Origin: Leucobacter tardus
Lineage (GTDB): Bacteria; Actinomycetota; Actinomycetes; Actinomycetales; Microbacteriaceae
Assembly (NCBI RefSeq): GCF_017583045.1
Contig: NZ_JAGFBF010000005.1
Location: 1 to 64,000 of the forward strand
DNA: 64,000 nucleotides
Direction of reading: 5' to 3'
The notes under the pieces were generated by a model. The model did not search any database, was not told the origin of the DNA, and was given only the letters and a program-made list of their open reading frames with translations. Shown here piece by piece: positions 1-8,685 of this stretch. Made by a program: the position numbers and the translations under genes. Every line of letters starts with the position of its first letter. Positions within the stretch are counted from its first letter, which is position 1.

Positions 1-119
1 GTTACGGTGGTTATAGCGTCAGGGAAACGCCCGGTTACATTCCGAACCCGGAAGCTAAGGCTGACAGCGCCGATGGTACTGCACTCGGGAGGGTGTGGGA
101 GAGTAGGACACCGCCGGAC
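1..119 (+). rRNA. rrf: 5S ribosomal RNA
   Basis: Matches the actinobacterial 5S consensus throughout, including the internal CCGAACCCGGAAG and GATGGTACTGCA blocks. The 5' GTTACGGTGG and 3' CACCGCCGGAC ends can pair as helix I, so the molecule looks essentially complete and starts at or within a base or two of the window edge. It is presumably the last gene of an rrn operon lying to the left. The exact 3' end (117-119) is uncertain. Confidence 0.95.
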
Positions 120-128
120 CTCTTCACT

Positions 129-175
129 GGGGGTCACCATGAGTCAATGACGGCTCACGGTGACCCCCTTTTTTT
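129..175 (+). terminator. Rho-independent terminator of the rRNA operon
   Basis: Left arm GGGGGTCACCATGAG pairs with right arm CTCACGGTGACCCCC with one mismatch, and seven T follow at 169-175. It lies about 10 bases after the 5S gene. Confidence 0.92.
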
Positions 176-212
176 ATGCCCAAAAGAGTTATGCCCCGAT
201 GGGTATGCACGG

Positions 213-243
213 TTCGAACTTCAGTCCCGCCTTCCGGTAGACT
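213..243 (+). promoter_or_regulatory. Candidate promoter of the mnh operon
   Basis: TTCGAA (213-218) and TAGACT (238-243) resemble -35 and -10 boxes with a long 19-bp spacer. The -10 matches the TANNNT form seen before many genes here. Transcription from about 250 would leave a leader of roughly 30 nt before mnhA. Confidence 0.4.
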
Positions 244-281
244 GGTGTCCGGCGACTAATGAGACAGAGATCGGGGTGTGC

Positions 282-3179
282 ATGGGATTGATGACGAGCA
301 CGCTGCTCGCCCTGGCAATCCTTTCACTTCTGATCTACCCGGTCATCCGTCGGTTCGGACGTCGGTCGTTCTTCGTCATCGCCTTAGCGCCGCTCGCGGC
401 CACCGTCGCTTTCGCGACGCAGTCGGGCCGCGTGCTCGGGGGGCACGTCGAGACCGAGTCCGTGGCCTGGGTGCCGCAAGTGGATCTCAGCCTGACCTTC
501 CGTCTCGACGTGATCTCGTTGGCGTTCGCCCTGCTCGTCACCGGCGCTGGAGCGCTCGTGCTCCTCTACTGCGCGCGATACTTCGACCGGAACGAGTCGG
601 GTCTCGCGCGCTTCGGTGCGGTCTTCCTCGGCTTTCTCGTCTCGATGCTCGGATTGGTCCTCGCAGACGACGTCTATCTGCTCTTCATCTTCTGGGAGAG
701 CACGACGATCTTCTCGTTCCTGCTGATCGGTCACTCGTCGAAGCTCCGCACGAGCCGGGCGGCAGCGCTGCAGGCGTTGATCGTCACCACGCTCGGCGGC
801 CTCGCGATGCTCGTCGGCCTCGTGATCCTGTCGGCGGGTGCGGGCAGTTCGCTGCTCTCCGACATCGTCGCGCAACCGCCGCAGGGTCCCGCAGCTGTCG
901 CCGCGGTGTATCTGGTGCTTGTCGGTGCGCTCTCGAAGTCGGCGATCTTCCCCTTCCACTTCTGGTTGCCGGGCGCGATGGCCGCACCGACTCCGGTCAG
1001 CGCCTACCTGCACGCCGCAGCGATGGTGAAAGCCGGCATCTATCTGATCGCCCGCATCACGCCGGCGTTCGCGGATGTACCCGGGTATCGCGAGACCCTC
1101 GTGATCCTCGGCGGCATCACAATGCTGAACGGCGGCATCCGAGCGCTGCGCCAATACGACATCAAACTGATCGTCGCGCACGGAACCGTGAGCCAGCTCG
1201 GGTTCCTGGTCATGGTGTTCGGCATCGGTGATCCACGCGCCTCGTTCGCGGGCTTCGCTTTGCTTTTCGCGCACGCCGTTGCGAAGGCGCCGCTCTTCTT
1301 GACGGTGGGCATCATCGACCACCGCACCGGTACCCGAGATCTCCGAAAGCTGAGCGGACTCGGACGTCAGGCGCCGTTGCTCGCCGCGATCGCGGTCTTG
1401 GCCTCACTCTCCATGGCGGGTGTCCCGCCGTTCATCGGGTTCGTCTCGAAAGAGGCGGGTCTCGCCGAGATGCTCGAGATCGGGCATGAGCTCCCCATCG
1501 CATATGTGGCGCTCGTGATCGCGATTCTCGGCAGCATCCTCACGGTCGCCTACATGGGCCGGTTCCTCTGGGGTGCATTCGCAGCGAAGCCCGGAGTCAA
1601 GAGCTGCGCGGTCAAGCATGAAATGGGAAGCTCGATTCTTGTCGCGCCGATCGTCTTCGTGCTCTTCGCGTTGGGCGGTGGCCTGTTCGCCAACGCGCTC
1701 GACCCCTGGTTCCAGGCCATGGTCGACAGCGCTCCGGGCGCGGAGCCGGAGTATCTGGCGCTGTGGCACGGGTTCACCGCCGCGCTGCTCATCTCGGTCA
1801 TCGTTCTCGGCGCCGGCGTCGGACTCGCGAAGGTCTTCTCGCGGACCGAACCGCTGCTCCCGCCGCCGTCCGAGCGCTTCTCGGCCTCGCACGCGTACTG
1901 GGTGGTCACCTACTGGGTCGACAGCTTCGCGGTACGGCTGACCGCGATGACGCAACGCGGATCCCTGCCGTTCTACCTGTCGGTCATCCTCATCGTGCTT
2001 GTCGGGGTCGTCGGTGGGACGCTGTTCGGTACCGGGACCTGGCCGACCGCTCTCGAGTGGATGTCCTCTCCCGCGCAGGTGCCGATCGCGATCATCATGA
2101 TTGCCGCAGCCATCTTCGCCCTGCGTGCGCGCACCCGGTTCCAGTCGCTCGTGCTCGTCGGTGTGACGGGGTACGGTATGGCGGCCATCTTCGCCCTGCA
2201 CGGCGCACCCGATCTCGCGGTCACGCAGGCACTCGTCGAAACGGTCACGCTCATCGCGTTCGTCCTTGTGATCCGGAGGCTCCCGCAGCACATCGGCGGA
2301 TCGCGGCCCACCGCCCGGGTGCGGCTGACGCGTGCACTCATCGGTGCGGGCGTCGGCCTGCTCATGGGCGTGGTGGCGCTGATCGCGCTCGGAGCGCGCG
2401 TGGCCGACCCGATCTCGTTGCTGCTCCCTGATCTTGCATACGGCGGCGGGCACGGATCCAACGTCGTGAACGTGACCCTCGTCGACATCCGCGGCTGGGA
2501 CACGATGGGTGAGCTGTCCGTCATTCTCGCAGCCGCGACCGGTGTGGCCTCGCTGATCTTCCTCAAGAGTCGTGTCGATATGAGTCCGAAGCTCAGTCGG
2601 CGAGATGCACGCACGCAGGCCCGCGAGCATCTCGCGCGGATTGCCGACCCGAATGATCAGACCCGACGCGAGGCGTGGGTGCTCGCCGGTCGCATGCTGG
2701 ATCCGGCTCACCGCTCGATCTTCCTCGAGGTCGTCGTGCGGCTCATCTTCCACGCGTTGATCATCCTGTCGATCTATTTGCTGCTCACCGGACACAACAC
2801 CCCAGGCGGGGGCTTCGCCGGAGGCCTCGTCGCTGGACTCGCGCTCGTCGCGAGGTATCTCGCGGGCGGTCGCCATGAGCTCCGTGCGACGGTGCCGCTC
2901 GATGCGGGCAAGATTCTGGGTACCGGCCTGACCCTGGCGGTGTCGATGGCGATCATCCCGCTGTTCTTCGGTCAGAGCGCGCTCGCCTCGGCCTGGGTCG
3001 ACATCGATCTCGGGTTCCTCGGTGATCTGCCGCTCGTCACGTCGACGGTCTTCGATATCGGTGTGTACCTGGTCGTGTTCGGTCTCATCCTGGATGTGTT
3101 GCGCAGCCTGGGTGCCGAGATCGATGAGCACGAGATGGATGACAGCAAAGGATTGGTCATCGGGGAGGTGCAGAAGTGA
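282..3179 (+). CDS. mnhA: Mrp Na+/H+ antiporter subunit A with fused subunit B domain
   Basis: Largest subunit of the multi-subunit Mrp cation/proton antiporter in the cytoplasmic membrane. The 965-residue protein has an N-terminal NuoL/ND5-like proton-translocating domain of many transmembrane segments (GALSKSAIFPFHFWLPGAM is typical), then MbhD/MbhE-like helices, then a C-terminal MnhB domain marked by GHNTPGGGFAGGL. Subunit B is therefore fused to A, as usual in actinobacteria, and no separate mnhB exists. Start: GTG 276, ATG 282 and ATG 291 are in frame; 282 is preferred, but the Shine-Dalgarno is weak. The frame stays open back to 93, overlapping the 5S gene and terminator, and cannot be coding there. 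First gene of mnhACDEFG. Confidence 0.93.
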   Translation: MGLMTSTLLALAILSLLIYPVIRRFGRRSFFVIALAPLAATVAFATQSGRVLGGHVETESVAWVPQVDLSLTFRLDVISLAFALLVTGAGALVLLYCARYFDRNESGLARFGAVFLGFLVSMLGLVLADDVYLLFIFWESTTIFSFLLIGHSSKLRTSRAAALQALIVTTLGGLAMLVGLVILSAGAGSSLLSDIVAQPPQGPAAVAAVYLVLVGALSKSAIFPFHFWLPGAMAAPTPVSAYLHAAAMVKAGIYLIARITPAFADVPGYRETLVILGGITMLNGGIRALRQYDIKLIVAHGTVSQLGFLVMVFGIGDPRASFAGFALLFAHAVAKAPLFLTVGIIDHRTGTRDLRKLSGLGRQAPLLAAIAVLASLSMAGVPPFIGFVSKEAGLAEMLEIGHELPIAYVALVIAILGSILTVAYMGRFLWGAFAAKPGVKSCAVKHEMGSSILVAPIVFVLFALGGGLFANALDPWFQAMVDSAPGAEPEYLALWHGFTAALLISVIVLGAGVGLAKVFSRTEPLLPPPSERFSASHAYWVVTYWVDSFAVRLTAMTQRGSLPFYLSVILIVLVGVVGGTLFGTGTWPTALEWMSSPAQVPIAIIMIAAAIFALRARTRFQSLVLVGVTGYGMAAIFALHGAPDLAVTQALVETVTLIAFVLVIRRLPQHIGGSRPTARVRLTRALIGAGVGLLMGVVALIALGARVADPISLLLPDLAYGGGHGSNVVNVTLVDIRGWDTMGELSVILAAATGVASLIFLKSRVDMSPKLSRRDARTQAREHLARIADPNDQTRREAWVLAGRMLDPAHRSIFLEVVVRLIFHALIILSIYLLLTGHNTPGGGFAGGLVAGLALVARYLAGGRHELRATVPLDAGKILGTGLTLAVSMAIIPLFFGQSALASAWVDIDLGFLGDLPLVTSTVFDIGVYLVVFGLILDVLRSLGAEIDEHEMDDSKGLVIGEVQK

Positions 3180-3688
3180 TGAGTATGCCCCTGGTCCTGG
3201 TCGCTGTCATGGTCGTCATGTTCGCGTGCGGCATCTACCTGATGCTGGATCGTGCCCTCACCCGCATCCTGCTGGGCTTCTTGCTCGTCGGGAATGCGAC
3301 GAACCTGCTCATCTTCATGATGTCGGGGAGTTTCGGTGCGGCGCCGCTCGTCGGAGGTGCCGATCCCGCGGACATGAGCGACCCGCTGCCGCAGGCATTC
3401 ATTCTCACGGCGATCGTGATCACCTTCGGCATCAGTGCATTCATGCTCGCCCTGATCTACCGGTCATGGCGCCTGGCCCACGAGCACGAGGACCGCGTGC
3501 GCGACGACGAGGACGACATCGACCTGCCCACCTCGACGCAGCAGCTCACCACCGAAGAGGTCACCGATGAGGACCTCGCGGAGTCGCGAGAGTTCTCCGA
3601 CGACTCAGAGGCGCCCGAACCCGACACGAACACGCAGCCGACGCAGGTCGTCGACCGATCGCAGACACGAGGGGAGGGCCGCTCATGA
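3179..3688 (+). CDS. mnhC: Mrp Na+/H+ antiporter subunit C
   Basis: NuoK-like membrane subunit of the Mrp antiporter. Three transmembrane segments fill the first ~100 residues (ILLGFLLVGNATNLL is the family core). They are followed by a long acidic cytoplasmic tail of ~70 residues that most MnhC proteins lack. The ATG overlaps the mnhA stop by one base and follows a good GGGAGGTG Shine-Dalgarno; GTG 3176 is an alternative three bases earlier. Translationally coupled to mnhA, and overlaps mnhD by 4 bp. Confidence 0.92.
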   Translation: MSMPLVLVAVMVVMFACGIYLMLDRALTRILLGFLLVGNATNLLIFMMSGSFGAAPLVGGADPADMSDPLPQAFILTAIVITFGISAFMLALIYRSWRLAHEHEDRVRDDEDDIDLPTSTQQLTTEEVTDEDLAESREFSDDSEAPEPDTNTQPTQVVDRSQTRGEGRS

Positions 3689-5373
3689 CCGCACTCGTTC
3701 CCCTCGTCGTGCTGGTGCCGTTGCTCGGTGCGGCGGTCGCGTTGATCGTCCCCGGACGCCGACGTGTGCAGCAGGGTGTCACGCTGGTGTCGCTCGTCGC
3801 GGTGACGGCCCTCGGCGGCACGCTGATGTGGGCCGTCGACGTCCACGGCATGCTCGTGATGGAAGTGGGCGGCTGGGCCGCGCCATTCGGGATCGCGCTC
3901 GTCGTGGACCGCGTCGCGGCGCTGATGGTGACGGTATCGGCGATCGTCCTGCTCGCCGTCTTCGTCTTCTCTCTCGGACAGGGCCTGGCCGATGGCGATG
4001 AGGAAACGCCGGTCTCGATCTACTACCCGACGTACCTGGTGCTCGGGGCGGGCGTCTGCAACGCGTTCGTCGCCGGGGATCTCTTCAACTTGTACGTGAG
4101 CTTCGAGATCCTGCTCGTCGCCAGTTACGTCCTCATCACGCTGGGCGGGACGACGGCGCGCATCCGGGCGGGTGTCACCTACGTGGTGGTCTCCCTCGTC
4201 TCGTCCATCCTCTTCCTGGCGACCATCGGTCTCATCTACGGTGCGACCGGCACGGTGAACATGGCGCAGTTGTCGGTGCGCATCGCGGAGCTGCCGGACA
4301 ACATCCAGCTGATCCTGAACCTCATGCTCGTGATCGCCTTCGGCATCAAGGCTGCGGTCTTCCCGCTGGCGTTCTGGCTGCCGGATTCCTACCCCACCGC
4401 GCCGGCGCCGGTCACCGCGGTCTTCGCCGGGCTCTTGACGAAGGTCGGCGTCTACGCAATCATCCGGAGCCAGACCCAGATATTCCCGGAGTCGAGTATC
4501 GATGGGCTGCTTCTCGTGGTCGCAGGTCTCACGCTCGTCGTCGGCATACTCGGAGCGGTATCGCAACTCGACATCAAGCGATTGCTCTCGTTCACGCTGA
4601 TCAGCCACATCGGTTACATGATCTTCGGCATCGGCATGGCGAACTCCGCAGGCTTCGCCGCGACGATCTACTACATCGCGCACCACATCATTGTGCAGAC
4701 GACCCTCTTCCTCGCTGTCGGTCTGATCGAGCGGCACGGGGGATCCACCTCGCTCGCGAGTCTCGGCGGGATGCTTCGCAGCGCGCCGATCATCGCGATC
4801 CTGTTCTTCATTCCGATGCTGAACCTCGGGGGAATTCCACCGTTCTCCGGATTCATCGGCAAACTGGGCCTGTTCACCGTCGCTGCAGACCTCGGGACGC
4901 CCGGAGCCTACTGGCTGATGGGGATCGGCGCAGCCGTGTCCTTGCTCACGCTCTACGCGCTCGCCCGCGTCTGGGTGCTCGCCTTCTGGCGTCCTCGGGT
5001 GACCGCCGACGCGCAGCCCCCGAAGATGGCCTCCTCCGAGGCCATCATGCTCCGGGAGCGCGAGGAGGCGATGCTCGAGACGCTGCACGACGCGCCCGAT
5101 GCGCAGCCGCAGCGTGAGCAGCGCGCCACGCCGAAACTCATGACCGCCGCGACCGCGGGGATGGTGGTCGTGAGCGTACTGCTCACGGTGTTCGCCGGTC
5201 CGCTCTACGGATATGCGACGCGAGCCGGTGTGGACATGGACCGCCCGTCGCAGTTGCTCGAAGCCGTCCTCGGCGACCATGACGGGCCCGGCGGAGGAAG
5301 CGGCTCGACGGAGCCGGAAGACTCGTCCGTGATCGACATTCCCGGCGAGATCGAGGGGAGTGACATTCCGTGA
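3685..5373 (+). CDS. mnhD: Mrp Na+/H+ antiporter subunit D
   Basis: NuoM/NuoN-like proton-translocating subunit, 562 residues, with about 14 transmembrane helices. Family signatures include FGIKAAVFPLAFWLPDSYP and the lysine in LLTKVGVYAIIR, part of the proton path in the antiporter-like subunits. A charged loop and C-terminal tail (residues ~435-562) follow the conserved core. Starts with the ATGA overlap on mnhC and overlaps mnhE by 4 bp, so it belongs to the same coupled operon. Confidence 0.94.
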   Translation: MTALVPLVVLVPLLGAAVALIVPGRRRVQQGVTLVSLVAVTALGGTLMWAVDVHGMLVMEVGGWAAPFGIALVVDRVAALMVTVSAIVLLAVFVFSLGQGLADGDEETPVSIYYPTYLVLGAGVCNAFVAGDLFNLYVSFEILLVASYVLITLGGTTARIRAGVTYVVVSLVSSILFLATIGLIYGATGTVNMAQLSVRIAELPDNIQLILNLMLVIAFGIKAAVFPLAFWLPDSYPTAPAPVTAVFAGLLTKVGVYAIIRSQTQIFPESSIDGLLLVVAGLTLVVGILGAVSQLDIKRLLSFTLISHIGYMIFGIGMANSAGFAATIYYIAHHIIVQTTLFLAVGLIERHGGSTSLASLGGMLRSAPIIAILFFIPMLNLGGIPPFSGFIGKLGLFTVAADLGTPGAYWLMGIGAAVSLLTLYALARVWVLAFWRPRVTADAQPPKMASSEAIMLREREEAMLETLHDAPDAQPQREQRATPKLMTAATAGMVVVSVLLTVFAGPLYGYATRAGVDMDRPSQLLEAVLGDHDGPGGGSGSTEPEDSSVIDIPGEIEGSDIP

Positions 5374-5951
5374 GCGAGGAGACAGGACCCCTCGGCCGAG
5401 GCAAGCGTCGCTTCCGGGCCGGCCGCATCGAGCGGATCGTGCGTCTGCACGAGCTGCCGTTGCTGATCGGGTTGATCGTGACGTGGATGGCCCTCTGGAA
5501 AGAGGTGAGCTGGATGTCGTTCATCAGCGGCGTCCTGGTGTCGGTTGCTGCGACCCGCGTGTTCTATCTGCCCCCGGTCACCCTGGCGGGTCGATTCAAT
5601 CCCTGGTGGGCGCTGGTGTACCTCGGGTACTTCCTGTGGCATGTCGCGGTCGCCTCGTTCCAGGTCGCGTGGCTGACCGTGCGACCCGGCCCCGTGCCGC
5701 GCACGTCGATCATCGCGGTTCACCTGCGCACCCGATCCGACTTCATCATGACGATGGTCGGCCTCACCAACTCGCTCATTCCCGGTTCGCTCGTCGCCGA
5801 GGTCGACCGGGCTCAGTGCATCCTCTACCTGCACGTGATCGATACGCCGACGCAGAAGGAGATCCGCGAAATGCGCCGCGAGGTCTACCGGATCGAACGC
5901 CTTCTGATCCTCGCGGTCGGGTCGCGCACGGAAATGGAGGCGACCGCATGA
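5370..5951 (+). CDS. mnhE: Mrp Na+/H+ antiporter subunit E
   Basis: Membrane subunit of 193 residues. A short basic N-terminus is followed by two or three hydrophobic segments, then a cytoplasmic domain with PRTSIIAVHLRTRSDFIMTM, the family's 'LRT...' region. A GTG start overlaps the mnhD stop (GTGA). Its precise role in antiport is not established for the family; it is needed for assembly and activity in characterised Mrp systems. Confidence 0.9.
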   Translation: MSEETGPLGRGKRRFRAGRIERIVRLHELPLLIGLIVTWMALWKEVSWMSFISGVLVSVAATRVFYLPPVTLAGRFNPWWALVYLGYFLWHVAVASFQVAWLTVRPGPVPRTSIIAVHLRTRSDFIMTMVGLTNSLIPGSLVAEVDRAQCILYLHVIDTPTQKEIREMRREVYRIERLLILAVGSRTEMEATA

Positions 5952-6286
5952 GCGTCTTCGCCGTGTCGATGAGTCTCGCCGCAGGCCTGGGACTCACCGT
6001 GACCGCGCTCTGCGCGGTCATCCGGATCGTCCGGGGTCCGACCATCCTCGACCGCATGGTGGCGTCCGACGTGCTGCTGACCACGCTGGTCCTGGCCGCA
6101 GGCATGGACATGGTGATCCGTGGACACACCGACTCGATCCCGATGATGACCGTGGTCGCGGCGACGGCGACGCTGGCCACCATCGTGGTGGCTCGATACG
6201 TGAGGCGTCGGGGCATGAACGAAACCGGTCCGCCAGGATTGGACGATCAGCCCGGTGAGACGAGCCAGGGGGCGGGCAATGTTTGA
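5948..6286 (+). CDS. mnhF: Mrp Na+/H+ antiporter subunit F
   Basis: Small 112-residue membrane protein with three transmembrane helices and the family signature RIVRGPTILDRMVASD between the first two. ATG overlaps the mnhE stop (ATGA). The C-terminus is a short polar tail that overlaps the start of mnhG by 8 bp. Confidence 0.92.
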   Translation: MSVFAVSMSLAAGLGLTVTALCAVIRIVRGPTILDRMVASDVLLTTLVLAAGMDMVIRGHTDSIPMMTVVAATATLATIVVARYVRRRGMNETGPPGLDDQPGETSQGAGNV

Positions 6287-6650
6287 ACAGGTCCTCGACA
6301 CCATCGCTATCATCTGTGTCTTCCTCGCCGCGCTGCTCTCCGTCGCTGCCGGCATCGGCCTGCTGCGGTTCACCGATGCACTCAGCCGGTTGCACGCTGC
6401 GACGAAGCCGCAGATCTTCGGCCTGCTGCTGATGATCACCGCGATCGCGCTCGAGGAACGCTCTTTCGCGACGCTGATCGCACTCGTTCCGGTGTTCGTG
6501 TTCCAGTCGCTCACTGCGCCGGTCGCGGCGCACATGGTCGGTCGCGCGGCGTATCGCGCGGGGCAGATCGATGAGGACACGCTGGTCATCGACGAGCTCG
6601 GCCCCGCCATCGAGTCGGCCCAGCGTGCAGAGCGCGAATCCGGGTCATGA
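6279..6650 (+). CDS. mnhG: Mrp Na+/H+ antiporter subunit G
   Basis: Last subunit of the antiporter, 123 residues, three transmembrane segments, with the diagnostic GLLRFTDALSRLHAATKPQ motif. ATG 6279 is chosen because it gives the usual MnhG N-terminus (MFEQVLDTIA) and follows an AGGGGGCGGG Shine-Dalgarno-like run. No terminator hairpin with a T-tract is visible in the 118 bp that follow. Confidence 0.92.
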   Translation: MFEQVLDTIAIICVFLAALLSVAAGIGLLRFTDALSRLHAATKPQIFGLLLMITAIALEERSFATLIALVPVFVFQSLTAPVAAHMVGRAAYRAGQIDEDTLVIDELGPAIESAQRAERESGS

Positions 6651-6768
6651 GGAGCGCCGAGCGACACGCCGTGAGCCGCGCCACGACGCGCGAGGAGATG
6701 CGGGGGAGCGTCCGCTGCGGTAGCGTAGATCGTGCAACGAATCTGTCACGACGACGCGAGGAACAGGG

Positions 6769-7245
6769 GTGGGTGAACCAATGAACGCAGGAGATAAGGC
6801 TCACCACGCGGGCGATACCGAAGCCCGATCGACTCAGCAGTTCCGAGATGATCTCGGGGCGATGATTCGGGCTCGGGTCGTCGATTTGAACATCGATGAG
6901 CAGGAAGCCGTCGAAGCGTTGCCGTCCGGAGCTGCCCTGCTCGTCGTCCGCCGCGGTCCCGATCTCGGGGCGCGCTTCCTGCTGGATCAGGATGTGACCG
7001 TCGCGGGTCGGCACCCGGCGGTCGACATCTTCCTCGACGATGTCACGGTGTCCCGTCGGCACGCCGAGTTCGTGCGCAGCGGCACGAACTTCGCGGTGCG
7101 CGATCTCGGTTCGTTGAACGGCACCTTCTGCGATGGAACGCGCATCGACGGCGAAGTGATGCTCGACGACGGTATCGAGGTGCAGGTCGGCAAGTTCCGC
7201 TTCACGTTCTTCGCGTCGCGCTTCGACCTCTCCGACGAGCGCTGA
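6769..7245 (+). CDS. FHA-domain protein, GarA/OdhI-like
   Basis: Phosphothreonine-binding regulator resembling GarA (M. tuberculosis Rv1827) and OdhI, which inhibit 2-oxoglutarate dehydrogenase and glutamate metabolism according to phosphorylation by Ser/Thr kinases. The forkhead domain spans residues ~60-150 with GRHP, SRRHAEF and SLNGTF. The N-terminal region holds STQQFR, aligning with the ETTSVFR phosphosite region of GarA: Thr22 is kept, the preceding Thr is Ser. Start: GTG 6769 is preferred because GAGGAA ends 5 nt upstream; ATG 6781 is the alternative and would also keep Thr22. One base separates it from ftsR. Whether it acts on 2-oxoglutarate dehydrogenase here is inferred from homology. 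Confidence 0.85.
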   Translation: MGEPMNAGDKAHHAGDTEARSTQQFRDDLGAMIRARVVDLNIDEQEAVEALPSGAALLVVRRGPDLGARFLLDQDVTVAGRHPAVDIFLDDVTVSRRHAEFVRSGTNFAVRDLGSLNGTFCDGTRIDGEVMLDDGIEVQVGKFRFTFFASRFDLSDER

Positions 7246-7246
7246 C

Positions 7247-7927
7247 GTGGGGGCTGCGACCGCTCGTACTGCGCCAGGGGGCCTGCTCAGTATCGGTCAG
7301 GTGCTCGCGCGCCTGCAGGACGACTTCTCCGACCTGACGCCGTCGAAACTGCGTTTTCTCGAAGAGCAGGGGTTGGTCACCCCGGAGCGCACGAGATCCG
7401 GCTATCGCAAGTTCGCACAGGTCCACATCGAACGGCTGCGTCTGATCCTGACGCTGCAGCGAGACCATTATCTTCCGCTCAAGGTCATCGCGGAAGTGCT
7501 CGAAGAAGTCGATGCGGGTCGCGACCCGGTCATTCCCGGTGCGTCGTCACGCAGCGCGTCGACCATCTTGGCCCCCCGACGTGTGCTGAGCAGCGATGAG
7601 CTGCAGCGATCGACCGGGGCCAGCGCGAAGTTCCTGGGCGAGGTCATCGCCGCAGGGCTTCTGCCGGCATCGGAGGTGTTCCCGCAAGACGCCGTGGCTC
7701 AGGTGACTGCGCTGCTCCGGCTCGCCGAGCGCGGGATCACGCCGCGTCACCTCAGGTCGGTGCGCGTGGCGGCGGAGCGCGAGAGCGAGTTGATCGCGCA
7801 GGCGGTAGCCACGCGTGGCGTGAAGACGGGCTCACCGCATTCCACCGAGGATTCCCTCGAATTGGCGGGCTACCTCGAGACGGTGCGGTCGGGTGTGCTG
7901 CGTCACCGGTTGACCGGCGGTAGCTGA
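7247..7927 (+). CDS. ftsR: MerR-family transcriptional regulator FtsR
   Basis: 226-residue regulator with an N-terminal winged-helix MerR domain (LSIGQVLARL, SKLRFLEEQGLV, SGYRKF) and an effector region without the metal-binding cysteines of classical MerR. Its position directly after the GarA-like gene matches Rv1828 of M. tuberculosis and FtsR of Corynebacterium glutamicum, which activates ftsZ. The GTG start lies one base after the FHA stop, without a strong Shine-Dalgarno, suggesting translational coupling. Regulation of ftsZ here is inferred. Confidence 0.85.
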   Translation: MGAATARTAPGGLLSIGQVLARLQDDFSDLTPSKLRFLEEQGLVTPERTRSGYRKFAQVHIERLRLILTLQRDHYLPLKVIAEVLEEVDAGRDPVIPGASSRSASTILAPRRVLSSDELQRSTGASAKFLGEVIAAGLLPASEVFPQDAVAQVTALLRLAERGITPRHLRSVRVAAERESELIAQAVATRGVKTGSPHSTEDSLELAGYLETVRSGVLRHRLTGGS

Positions 7928-8023
7928 CCGGACCGCGCGGTGCGCGGGAGCGCCCGAATCCGGTCCCGACACTCGCCCCGGGTGATTGCAGTGAGCGGCC
8001 CTGATGAGTACCGTAGTGTGAGT

Positions 8024-8042
8024 CTGAAGCAGTGAGCTTCAG
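8024..8042 (+). repeat. Inverted repeat in the leader of the second MerR gene
   Basis: Perfect 7-bp dyad CTGAAGC / GCTTCAG around a 5-nt AGTGA centre. A TAGTGT box (8014-8019) lies just upstream, so the repeat would sit at the 5' end of the transcript. It could be an operator or an mRNA hairpin. Confidence 0.55.
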
Positions 8043-8060
8043 CCCGAGAAAGGACCGGAA

Positions 8061-8672
8061 TTGGACAAGCCCCAGGATGCGACGGGTGATCCGGAAGTCC
8101 TCTCGGAGGGAGTTCTGGAGGAGCTCGCCAGCGCCTCGGGCGCGGACATGCTGTTCGCGGATGGATTGCCCCAGATCGACCGCAACGCCGGGTTCAAGGG
8201 TGCGGTCGCCGCGCGCGCGGCCGGCATCAGCTATCGTCAGCTCGACTACTGGGCTCGCACGGGCCTCGTGGAGCCGTCGTTGCGCAGTGCCCAGGGTTCA
8301 GGGTCGCAGCGTCTGTACGGCTTCCGCGACATTCTGGTGCTGAAGCTCGTGAAGCGTCTGCTCGATACCGGGATTTCGCTGCAGCAGATCCGGACGGCCG
8401 TCTCTCAGCTGCATGAGGCAGGCGTTCACGACTTGTCGCAGACGACTCTGATGAGCGATGGTGCGAGCGTCTACCTCTGCACATCGAACGACGAGGTCAT
8501 CGACCTCGTCAGTCGTGGTCAGGGCGTGTTCGGCATCGCCGTCGGCAAGGTGCTGCGCGAGGTCGAGACCTCGCTCACCGATCTCGATGAGCACCGCAGT
8601 GCCACGGAGGCGGAGCAGACGAGCGGTGTCGACGAGCTCGCGGCGCGCCGCAAGACGCGCAAAATCTCGTAA
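8061..8672 (+). CDS. MerR-family transcriptional regulator (Rv1830-like)
   Basis: 203-residue regulator with an N-terminal extension of ~45 residues before a MerR winged helix (AAGISYRQLDYWARTGLV, GSQRLYGFRDILVL). It has no cysteine metal site; the ~100-residue C-terminal part is of unknown ligand specificity. The TTG start is supported by AAAGGA 6-7 nt upstream. In mycobacteria the corresponding cluster is garA-Rv1828-Rv1829 (DUF151 nuclease)-Rv1830; the nuclease gene is absent here. Its target genes are unknown. Confidence 0.82.
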   Translation: MDKPQDATGDPEVLSEGVLEELASASGADMLFADGLPQIDRNAGFKGAVAARAAGISYRQLDYWARTGLVEPSLRSAQGSGSQRLYGFRDILVLKLVKRLLDTGISLQQIRTAVSQLHEAGVHDLSQTTLMSDGASVYLCTSNDEVIDLVSRGQGVFGIAVGKVLREVETSLTDLDEHRSATEAEQTSGVDELAARRKTRKIS

Positions 8673-8685
8673 CCCCGAGACGAAA

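Noticed and set aside
93-281. Upstream extension of mnhA into the 5S rRNA gene
   Set aside because: The frame is open from 93, but it would overlap the rRNA and its terminator; there is no ribosome site, and the family N-terminus starts near 282.
1404-3131. Very long antisense open frame opposite mnhA (and similar ones at 3457-5280, 9641-12259, 42747-45824 and 59509-61449)
   Set aside because: These frames mirror the third-position GC bias of the sense genes; their translations are Arg/Asp/Glu/His-rich with no recognisable domains.
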